A stretch of DNA of 5,403 nucleotides. Source: Rhodanobacteraceae bacterium UBA703 (GTDB lineage Bacteria > Pseudomonadota > Gammaproteobacteria > Xanthomonadales > Rhodanobacteraceae). The notes beneath the pieces were generated by a model, which had not been told where the DNA came from, searched no databases, and was given only the letters and a program-made list of their open reading frames with translations. Shown piece by piece: positions 1-5,403 of the stretch (position 1 is the first letter of the stretch; each line of letters begins with the position of its first letter). A program made the translations under genes and the position numbers. The stretch lies in contig DBMH01000142.1 of NCBI GenBank assembly GCA_002297645.1, positions 2,307 to 7,709 of the forward strand. Reading direction: 5' to 3'.

Positions 1-2277
1 CTAGGCCTGCCCGCACTCGATACCGAAAAGCTCACCTATGCGCAGTCGACCTGGAGCGACTGGCACGACGCGCTCGCGGCGCTCGCATCCGACGCCGACC
101 TGCCGTGGACGCCGGACCTCCTGCATGCGCAGGCGCGCGCGGCACTGGCCGCCGCCACGCCCCTGCTCGAAGCCGTCGATGCGCTGGCGCGCGAGCGGCA
201 CGCGGCGCTGGAGAAGGCGCGCGACAAGCTCGCCGCCGCGCGCCGCAACCAGAAGCGCGCCGACGCCGGACAGGCGGAACTCAATCCCGACGCCGTGCGC
301 CTGATGAACTACCTGCACGACGAAGGCATCGACGCCAAGCCCGTCTGCGACCTCGTCAAGGTGCGCGATGCCTCGTGGCAGCCGGCGATCGAGGCCTACC
401 TGCGCAGCAACATCGAAGCGCTGCTGATCCCTGCCAGGGACGAGGAGCGCGCGGTCAAGCTGTACCGGTCGCTGCAGGGCACGCGTTCGGTCTACGGCGT
501 CAAGCTCGCGCTGGCGAGCAAGGCGCGCGACGCGCGCAACGACGCGTTCTCCGCCGACAGCGTCGCCGCACTGCTCGACGGCGACGACGAGGGCGCGCTC
601 GCGTTCCTGCGCCGGCAGCTCGGCGAGCTGCGCTGCGTCGACACCGAGGCCGAGCTGATCCGCAGCCGCCAGGGGCTGACGCGCGACGGCCTGCTCGCCA
701 AGGGCGGCAGCATCGAGCGCCTGCGCCTGCCCGCCGCGGCCGACCTCAAGATCGGCGCGAGCGACAACCGCAATCGCGCGCGCGCATTGCGCGAGGACAT
801 CGACGCCGCCGAAACCGAGATCCGCCGGCTCGAACCGGAACTCAAACGTGCCGAGCACTGCCAGCGCGGTCTCGCGCGGCTGTCCGATCCGGATGCCGTC
901 GCACAGGCATTGCACCAGAGCGTGCTCGACCACCAGCAGGTCGCGCAGCGCCGGCGCAGCACGATCGCCGAACGCGAGGCCAGCCTCGACCCGGACCTCC
1001 TGCGCCTCGCCGAACGCGTGCGCGATCTGCTCGAACACGCCAACGCCTGCGACCTGCGCGTCGAACGCCTCAGCGGCGACGAACGGCTGGCGATCGACAA
1101 GCTCGAATCCGCCGGCCGCCTGCTGCAGGCCTTGCGCGACCAGGAAGAAGCGACGGCACGCCGCGCGGTCGACGCCTTCGCGCATCCCGACGTCGACGCG
1201 AACCGCGTCGAACGCCAGCGCGCCGACCTCGACGAGAAGCTGCCGACGCTCGAAGAGCGCATCCGCCGCTGCGGCGAGCGCGCGGAGGCGAGCGAGCGCG
1301 ACCTGCACAAGCAGATCCCCGAGGCGTGGAGCGCGTTGCAGCAGTACGCGAAGGACCACGGCCTCGCGCTCGACTTCGGCGGCGACCAGTGGCGCCCGGC
1401 GCGCGTACTTCTGCAACGCGAACTGGCGCAGCTGCGCGACACCGACCTCGTGCGCTACCAGGGCGATGCCGAGCAGGCCTACGCGACCGCCGTCGAGACG
1501 TTCCGCAGCGGCGTCGCGTCCACGCTGTACGACAACTTCAGCAAGCTCAAGGCGCAGATCCACACGCTCAACCGCACGCTGCGCGCGAGCCCCGCCTTCT
1601 CGAACAACGAGCGCTACCAGTTCCACTACGAGGTACTGCCGGAACTGCGCGACCTGCACCGCTTCATCCAGCGCGCGGCCGACCTCGGCGGCGAGGACAC
1701 CCTGTTCGGCAACGCCGGCGAAGTACCGCCCGCGTTCCGCGACCTGATCGAGGACGGCAGCGCGCAGCGCCTGGCGAATTCACCGCTCGACGACTACCGC
1801 CGCTTCTTCCATTTCGAGGTGCAGATCCGCCAGGACGAGCGCGTCATCGGCACGCTCAGCGAGCGCATGCGCTCGGGCTCGGGCGGCGAACATCGCGCAC
1901 CGCTGTACGTGATCGCCGGCGCCGCGCTCGCCGCCGCCTACGGCAAGAGCGAGACCGATGCCGGTGGGCTCGGCCTGATCCTGCTCGACGAGTTCGGCGA
2001 CAAGATCGACGCGCAGAACGCGCGCGCGACCACCGACTACCTGCGCTCGCTCGGCCTGCAGCTCGTGCTCGCCGCGCCGGACACCGCGCAGGGCACGCTC
2101 AGCGGCGTGCTCGACAGCTACATCGAACTGTTCCGCGACGGCGACTACCTGCAAGCCGAACGCATCGAGGTGAAGCCGGCCGCGCGCGAACTGCTGCTCA
2201 GCGACCAGTTCGACCTGCATCCGGAACTGCTGGCCGAGGAGACCGCGCGCATCGAGCGCGAGCAGGCGCCGGCGTGA
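1..2277 (+). CDS. jetC: Wadjet SMC-like ATPase JetC, C-terminal 758 residues (5' end outside window)
   Basis: This is the SMC-type ATPase of a Wadjet defence complex. In known systems it dimerises, is bridged by JetA and JetB, and extrudes DNA loops until circular DNA is recognised. The frame is open from base 1, so the start and the Walker A head half lie to the left; full-length relatives have roughly 1,100 or more residues. Visible residues 1-95 are the end of the outgoing coiled coil. Residues 99-250 are a hinge-like domain ending in QGLTRDGLLAKGG. Residues 255-500 are charged returning coiled coil. The C-terminal head carries an ABC signature-like GSGGE (626-630) and a Walker B LGLILLDEF (657-665, acidic pair D663/E664), followed by DKID and then LGLQLVLAAPDT. 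The acidic pair is followed by FG, where I expect AF in relatives. The stop overlaps jetD. I infer the subtype is not type I, from overall feel only. JetC-like identity is firm; a related MksB/MukB-type protein is unlikely given the adjacent jetD. Confidence 0.9.
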   Translation, partial: LGLPALDTEKLTYAQSTWSDWHDALAALASDADLPWTPDLLHAQARAALAAATPLLEAVDALARERHAALEKARDKLAAARRNQKRADAGQAELNPDAVRLMNYLHDEGIDAKPVCDLVKVRDASWQPAIEAYLRSNIEALLIPARDEERAVKLYRSLQGTRSVYGVKLALASKARDARNDAFSADSVAALLDGDDEGALAFLRRQLGELRCVDTEAELIRSRQGLTRDGLLAKGGSIERLRLPAAADLKIGASDNRNRARALREDIDAAETEIRRLEPELKRAEHCQRGLARLSDPDAVAQALHQSVLDHQQVAQRRRSTIAEREASLDPDLLRLAERVRDLLEHANACDLRVERLSGDERLAIDKLESAGRLLQALRDQEEATARRAVDAFAHPDVDANRVERQRADLDEKLPTLEERIRRCGERAEASERDLHKQIPEAWSALQQYAKDHGLALDFGGDQWRPARVLLQRELAQLRDTDLVRYQGDAEQAYATAVETFRSGVASTLYDNFSKLKAQIHTLNRTLRASPAFSNNERYQFHYEVLPELRDLHRFIQRAADLGGEDTLFGNAGEVPPAFRDLIEDGSAQRLANSPLDDYRRFFHFEVQIRQDERVIGTLSERMRSGSGGEHRAPLYVIAGAALAAAYGKSETDAGGLGLILLDEFGDKIDAQNARATTDYLRSLGLQLVLAAPDTAQGTLSGVLDSYIELFRDGDYLQAERIEVKPAARELLLSDQFDLHPELLAEETARIEREQAPA
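2274..2277 (+). other. GTGA stop/start overlap coupling jetC to jetD
   Basis: The jetC stop TGA (2275-2277) overlaps a GTG codon (2274-2276) that opens the jetD frame. The preceding bases hold only a weak AGCAGG-like Shine-Dalgarno match. This suggests that jetD is translated by ribosomes finishing jetC, which would keep subunit ratios linked. The jetD frame is open far upstream, so the start is chosen from this overlap and from the start of family-like sequence. A second in-frame GTG at 2292 is possible. Confidence 0.7.
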
Positions 2278-3473
2278 ATCCGGCCAGGCCGGTGCTCGAA
2301 CGCCTTCTGGACCGCGCCGAGAAGGCGCGCCTGCGCGGCGACGAGACACCGGCTTCGCTGTCGATGGCGAGCAAGCGCGACGCGCTCGAATACTTCGCAT
2401 TGCGCTCGCTCGAGGCGTTCGAACGTTTCCACGCCGCAGTCCGCCTCGCCGAACGCGACGGTGCGATCACGGCGCGGCGCGACCGCCATCGCGGCGACGG
2501 CGAGAAGCTGCTGCGTATCACCCTGGTCGATCTCGATGCGCTCGCGCGCCACCTCGGCGTCGAAACCGTCGCGCAGCGCGCGGCACACGCCCATGCCCTG
2601 CTCGACACCTGGACGTCGCGCTTCCCCGTCATCGGCGAAGCGCTCGCCGCATGGCGCAACGGCCGCAAGGTGCGCGGCTTCGGTCCCGAAACCGCTGGCG
2701 ACCTTGCCGATGCTGCGCGTGCCGTCGATGCGCTGCTCGCCGACGCACGCGAGGAACGCATCCTGCGCAAGGAAAGCGTGCGCCTGTTCGGCGACAGCAA
2801 GCGGCTCGAAGCGCTGACGCCGTGGCTCGACGTGCTTGTCAGCGGCGAACTCGATCCGAGCGGAATGGAGAAGGAGCACATCTGGGCCGCCCTCGGCCTG
2901 CGCAAGGAGCCGCTGCCGCTGCTGCTCGCCGGCAACGGCCTCGTCGAACTCGACGACGGCACGCGCCTGCCCTTGCCGACCTCGTATCCGGGTGTGCCGG
3001 TCGAAGCGCTGCGCGCGGTCGAAACGCAGGCACGCAGCGTGCTCAGCATCGAGAACCTCGCCAGTTTCCACGAAGCCGCGCGCGCACGCGGCGACGCGCC
3101 GATCCTGCTGCTCTACACCGGCGGCATGCCATCGCCGGCGTGGCGCATGGCGTACCTGCGGCTGCTTCGCTGCATGACTGCCGACACGACCATCCATCAC
3201 TGGGGCGACGTCGACGAAGGCGGCTTCCGCATCGCCGCCAAGCTCGCCGAAACGGCGCGCGAAGCGGGCTTCGCGCTGCGCCCGTGGCTGATGTCGCCCG
3301 ACGACGCTCCCGCGCCAGCCGCCCCTTCCAAGGACGAAGCTGTGCAAAAGGCGCTTCCGCGCATGCGGTTGTGGGCCGAACGCGCCGGCTGGCCGGAGAT
3401 CGCCGCTGCGCTGGAACGGCACCCGCGTCGATGGGAGCAGGAGTCGCTCGCCCCGCGATTGCCGGGCACGTGA
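2274..3473 (+). CDS. jetD: Wadjet nuclease subunit JetD (DUF2220, Toprim fold)
   Basis: JetD is the DNA-cleaving subunit of Wadjet. In characterised systems it is recruited by the stalled JetABC loop extruder and makes a break in small circular DNA such as plasmids. The product has 399 residues, a usual length for the family. Residues 1-97 form an N-terminal arm/winged-helix region containing LAERDGAI (58-65) and a leucine-rich LVDLDALARHLG segment. The middle contains predicted helices. The Toprim-like core starts at about 255 with LSIENLASF (E260 as the conserved acid), continues with ILLLYTGGMPS (277-287), and has HHWGDVDEGGF (308-318) with D312 and D314 as the metal-binding DxD pair. The C-terminus has RRWEQESL, typical of the family. 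All expected acidic residues are present, so the enzyme looks active. It overlaps jetC by four bases and is the last gene of its operon. Its codon use matches jetC. Confidence 0.93.
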   Translation: MNPARPVLERLLDRAEKARLRGDETPASLSMASKRDALEYFALRSLEAFERFHAAVRLAERDGAITARRDRHRGDGEKLLRITLVDLDALARHLGVETVAQRAAHAHALLDTWTSRFPVIGEALAAWRNGRKVRGFGPETAGDLADAARAVDALLADAREERILRKESVRLFGDSKRLEALTPWLDVLVSGELDPSGMEKEHIWAALGLRKEPLPLLLAGNGLVELDDGTRLPLPTSYPGVPVEALRAVETQARSVLSIENLASFHEAARARGDAPILLLYTGGMPSPAWRMAYLRLLRCMTADTTIHHWGDVDEGGFRIAAKLAETAREAGFALRPWLMSPDDAPAPAAPSKDEAVQKALPRMRLWAERAGWPEIAAALERHPRRWEQESLAPRLPGT

Positions 3474-3488
3474 ATCCACGCGCGGGCA

Positions 3489-3506
3489 CCGGCGACTCGC
3501 TGCCGG
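3489..3506. terminator. weak hairpin between convergent genes
   Basis: CCGGC (3489-3493) and GCCGG (3502-3506) form a perfect five-base inverted repeat, extendable by one G-U pair, around a short loop. It lies inside the 46-nt gap between the jetD stop and the stop of the convergent small gene. No T-run follows on either strand, so this is not a canonical intrinsic terminator. It could assist factor-dependent termination or be chance in such GC-rich DNA. Confidence 0.2.
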
Positions 3507-3519
3507 AACGTCCCTCGGT

Positions 3520-3927
3520 CTACAACCGTCCGCGCGGCACCCGCTCGGGATCGTCGGTGAAGACCCGGTCGTAGCCGAACCGCGCGACGCCGGCCTGGCT
3601 CTTGCCCCACGGCCGGCCACCGGCATCCAGCACGATGGTCCATGGCACGCCGGCATGCAGGCCCGGCAAGGCGCGGCCGAGCACCGTCGCGCCGACGACG
3701 GCGATGCGGCCGTCCGCGATCGGACTCATGAAGCTCCTGGACTTCGCACCCGTGCGTAGCGCGGCGGACGGGAGGCGACCGGTCACGACGCCGCTGCTGT
3801 TGCTCTCGCCGAACGTCGGCATCGGCGCGCCGCCGGGACGCAGGTCGCCGAGCCACTTGTACAGGCTCGGCCGCGTGACGGCGACGCCGCCTCCCAGCAA
3901 CGGGTTGCGGTTCCCTTCGACGATCAC
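3520..3927 (-). CDS. hypothetical protein, 135 residues
   Basis: I do not recognise this protein. It is probably a real gene because nearly every codon ends in G or C and the amino-acid mix is balanced, unlike the Arg/Ala/Pro-rich shadow frames nearby. The GTG start at 3927 has a GGAG (3936-3939) eight bases upstream. The sequence opens MIVEGNRNPLLGGG and is rich in glycine. It has an aromatic patch SLYKWLGDL (21-29), a hydrophobic stretch RIAVVGATVLG (74-84), and PWTIVLDAGGRPWG (95-108) that looks like two beta strands and a turn. It ends FGYDRVFTDDPERVPRGRL. There is no signal peptide or membrane helix. It is the last gene of the right-hand unit, 99 nt after the propeller gene, and converges on jetD. 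It could be complete or the 3' remnant of a longer gene, since coding-like sequence in another frame precedes it. Confidence 0.65.
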   Translation of the reverse strand: MIVEGNRNPLLGGGVAVTRPSLYKWLGDLRPGGAPMPTFGESNSSGVVTGRLPSAALRTGAKSRSFMSPIADGRIAVVGATVLGRALPGLHAGVPWTIVLDAGGRPWGKSQAGVARFGYDRVFTDDPERVPRGRL

Positions 3928-3929
3928 CT

Positions 3930-3959
3930 GGCGATCTCCGAGCCGTAGCCCGGATCGCC
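3930..3959 (-). promoter_or_regulatory. RNA hairpin with UACG tetraloop over the ribosome-binding site of the 135-residue gene
   Basis: Read on the - strand, GGCGAT (3959-3954) pairs with ATCGCC (3935-3930). Above a two-base AG bulge, CCGGGC (3953-3948) pairs with GCTCGG (3943-3938, one G-U) around a UACG loop. C(UACG)G belongs to the very stable UNCG tetraloop class. The structure ends two bases before the GTG start at 3927, and the likely Shine-Dalgarno GGAG (3936-3939) lies within it, partly in the bulge. The pairing is seen directly. Its use as a translational brake or as an RNA end/processing signal for the propeller mRNA is inference. No U-tract follows, so a simple intrinsic terminator is unlikely. 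Confidence 0.45.
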
Positions 3960-4026
3960 GAAGCGGAAGCGCGTTCCCGGCGGGTCGTTTCGCCTCCGCG
4001 CCACGGATTCGACGGCCGGGCGATCG

Positions 4027-4677
4027 TCAGCGGGACGTGCCCGCGGCGGACTTCACGCGCCGCACCGCGCGCACCTTCCCGCAATTGCCGCCACCGCAGA
4101 AGAAACGCTCGGCGCCGTCGGATTCGAGACCCGACACGAACACGCCCTTCGGCATCTGCAGCGTGTCGAGCACCGCGCCGCTGTCGGGGTCGATGTGCCG
4201 GATCTCGCTTTCGTCGTTTTCCCAGGTGCCGTGCCAGAGTTCGCCGTCGACCCAGGTGACGCCGGTGACGAAGCGGTTGGACTGGAGCGTGCGCAGCACG
4301 ACGCCGGTATCGGGGTCGATCTGGTGGATCTTGCGTTCGCGGTGCTGGCCGACCCAGAGCGTGCCTTCGGCCCAGGCCAGCCCCGAATCGCCGCCGTTCC
4401 CCGGCGCCGGGATCGTGGCGAGGACCTTGCCGCTGCCCGGGTCGATCTTCTCGATGCGGTCCTCGACGATCTGGAACAGGTGGCGCCCGTCGAAGGCCGT
4501 CCCGGCATGCGCGGCGATGTCGAGCGAGCGCTGCACGTCGCCGCTGGCCGGATCGAAGGCCTTGAGCGAACTCCCGGCCGCGAGCCAGACCTTGTCGCCG
4601 TCGAAGCTGACGCCTCCCACCGACTCGACACCCTCGAAAGGGCCGTACTCGCGCAGGACTTCGGCTGCTCGTTTCAT
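4027..4677 (-). CDS. cytosolic beta-propeller protein, glutamine-cyclotransferase-like fold
   Basis: The 216-residue product is built from about five blade-like repeats of roughly 40 residues. Four carry a DPxSG/DPxTG turn at residues 42-46, 79-83, 121-125 and 163-167, each followed by a V-L-x-T/S-L-like strand. GVSFDGDKVWL, GLAWAEGTLWVG and GVTWVDGELWHG mark the opening strands. The fifth blade is ESDGAERFFCGGGNCGKVRAVRR, with C194 and C199. Five blades match the architecture of plant-type glutaminyl cyclases, and such proteins are often named glutamine cyclotransferase, SMP-30-like or Vgb-like. The sequence does not show which reaction, if any, it performs; a ligand-binding role is equally possible. 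There is no signal peptide, so it should be cytosolic, unlike secreted cyclases. The ATG is supported by GAGGAG six bases upstream. The gene follows the regulator gene by 33 nt in the same orientation and is probably cotranscribed with it. Confidence 0.9.
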   Translation of the reverse strand: MKRAAEVLREYGPFEGVESVGGVSFDGDKVWLAAGSSLKAFDPASGDVQRSLDIAAHAGTAFDGRHLFQIVEDRIEKIDPGSGKVLATIPAPGNGGDSGLAWAEGTLWVGQHRERKIHQIDPDTGVVLRTLQSNRFVTGVTWVDGELWHGTWENDESEIRHIDPDSGAVLDTLQMPKGVFVSGLESDGAERFFCGGGNCGKVRAVRRVKSAAGTSR

Positions 4678-4683
4678 GGTTCT

Positions 4684-4689
4684 CTCCTC
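4684..4689 (-). promoter_or_regulatory. strong ribosome-binding site of the propeller gene
   Basis: On the - strand GAGGAG is followed by the six-base spacer AGAACC and the ATG at 4677. This near-ideal Shine-Dalgarno sequence sits in the 33-nt gap after the regulator stop and fixes the start. It also suggests the propeller is made at a higher level than the weakly led genes in this window. Confidence 0.8.
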
Positions 4690-4710
4690 GGATCGGATGT
4701 GCGGACTACC

Positions 4711-5403
4711 CTACCCGCCCGGCAGCGGCGTCGCGAGTAACAAGAACGTCGGGAAACCCGGCAGCGGCGGCATCGTCCAGCGCTGCGCGCGGCCACGGCC
4801 GACGGCTCGCACGCGCCCCTCCCGCGCCAGGCTGTCGAGCGCGCGCTGCACGCTGCGCGCGCTGGTACCGAGCGCGAGCGCCAGCGCCGAACTCGACCAC
4901 ACCTCTCCGTCGGCGAGCAGCGCGAGTACGTCCGCGTGCGCGCTTTCGAGCAAGGGCGCGAGCACGACGACCTTGCGTGCGTCGTCTGGGATCAAGGCGA
5001 ACCCGGCCTTCGTTGCGCGCACGTCGGCCAACGGGCGCAATGCGGCGCGCAGCCTGCCGATCTCGACGCGCAATCGTGCGCGATGCGATTCGTCGGCGTG
5101 CTTCATCCGGAACACGCTCGCGATCAGTGCGTCGCGCGACGCTTCGCCGGGCCATGCCTCGGCGAGCCGGCGCGCGAGCGCGAACAGCACCGGGCGGCGC
5201 GCAAGCGGAACCGTGGTCGGCGCGACACCGATGAGGTTTCGGCAAGCGTCGACGACGAGCGCGTCCGATGCCAGCAGGGGCTCGACCTGGTCGAGTCGCA
5301 GCACGCGCTCGACGCCGTCCGCGACACAGCGCGCGGCCGGCTCGTCCAGCGCACGCGCCACCACGTCCACTTCCGCGCTCAAGGCCGGGATGCCGGCGGC
5401 GTT
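4711..5403 (-). CDS. winged-helix DNA-binding protein, C-terminal 230 residues (5' end outside window)
   Basis: This is a probable transcriptional regulator. The frame is open to the right edge, starting in NAAGIPALSAEV, so the true N-terminus is probably outside; a TTG at 5382 is an unconvincing internal start. Residues 1-60 of the visible part hold a helical stretch ending LVVDACRNLIGVA. Residues 69-138 look like a winged helix of the OmpR/activator type: SRDALIASVF, then ESHRARLRVEIGRLRAAL as the recognition-helix region, then a wing ATKAGFALIP. Residues 150-200 form a second helix-turn-helix: VLALLADGEVWSSSALALAL, then TSARSVQRALDSLAREGRVRAVGRG. The tail PPLPGFPTFLLLATPLPGG is hydrophobic but short. 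The missing N-terminal part may carry a sensor domain; this cannot be seen. The propeller gene follows by 33 nt, so the regulator may control itself and that gene. The ligand and target are unknown. Confidence 0.83.
   Translation of the reverse strand, partial: NAAGIPALSAEVDVVARALDEPAARCVADGVERVLRLDQVEPLLASDALVVDACRNLIGVAPTTVPLARRPVLFALARRLAEAWPGEASRDALIASVFRMKHADESHRARLRVEIGRLRAALRPLADVRATKAGFALIPDDARKVVVLAPLLESAHADVLALLADGEVWSSSALALALGTSARSVQRALDSLAREGRVRAVGRGRAQRWTMPPLPGFPTFLLLATPLPGG

Noticed and set aside
1..1659. A 552-residue open frame on the - strand antisense to jetC
   Set aside because: It is the mirror of a strongly GC-biased coding frame. Its composition is dominated by Ala, Arg, Val, Leu and Gln and shows no domain-like pattern, while the + strand frame has clear SMC motifs.
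105..2273. A + strand frame continuous with jetD, giving an apparent 1,122-residue fusion protein
   Set aside because: The upstream part is Arg/Ala/Pro-rich shadow sequence in the wrong frame of jetC. JetD family sequence begins only near 2274, where a start codon overlaps the jetC stop.
1..3473. Possible recent horizontal acquisition of the Wadjet genes
   Set aside because: Base composition and third-position GC look the same as in the right-hand genes, and no repeats, integrase or tRNA edge lie in the window. Transfer cannot be judged from this stretch.
3520..3600. FGYDRVF in the 135-residue protein resembling the GFGYDPVF motif of RdgB/HAM1 nucleotide pyrophosphatases
   Set aside because: The rest of the protein lacks the HAM1 N-terminal and substrate-binding motifs, so a seven-residue likeness is probably chance.
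2145..3656. A 503-residue - strand frame antisense to jetD
   Set aside because: It is an antisense shadow. The opposite strand encodes a complete JetD with catalytic motifs.
4195..4740. A 181-residue + strand frame opposite the propeller gene
   Set aside because: It is antisense to a gene with clear repeats and a strong ribosome-binding site, and its sequence looks like a codon-bias shadow.

Overview
The window is very GC-rich, and its genes use G or C at almost every third codon position. This fits a high-GC proteobacterium (a beta- or gammaproteobacterial soil or freshwater lineage would fit), but no marker gene fixes the taxon.

Left part, + strand (1-3473): the 3' end of a Wadjet anti-plasmid defence operon. 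The first gene enters from the left edge. It encodes the hinge, returning coiled coil and C-terminal ATPase head of a JetC SMC-like protein. It overlaps by a GTGA junction with a complete jetD, the Toprim-type (DUF2220) nuclease subunit. The kleisin (jetA), the KITE-type subunit (jetB) and the N-terminal third of jetC, with its Walker A motif, should lie left of the window. In characterised Wadjet systems JetA, JetB and JetC form an SMC loop extruder that senses small circular DNA, and JetD cuts it.

Right part, - strand (5403-3520): a convergent unit of three genes. Transcription enters from the right edge with a two-domain winged-helix DNA-binding protein (5' end missing). A 33-nt gap carrying a strong ribosome-binding site leads to a small cytosolic beta-propeller protein with five visible blade-like repeats. 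A 99-nt gap then leads to an unrecognised 135-residue protein. Just upstream of that last start codon lies a strong predicted RNA hairpin with a UACG tetraloop that covers its likely Shine-Dalgarno sequence. Only 46 nt separate the stop codons of the two convergent units, with a weak hairpin and no clear terminator.

The Wadjet genes are a known system. The more unusual points are the DEFG variant after the JetC Walker B acid pair, the hairpin over the small-gene start, the unknown 135-residue protein, and the pairing of a regulator with a five-blade propeller. No tRNA, rRNA, CRISPR array, insertion sequence or attachment site was seen.
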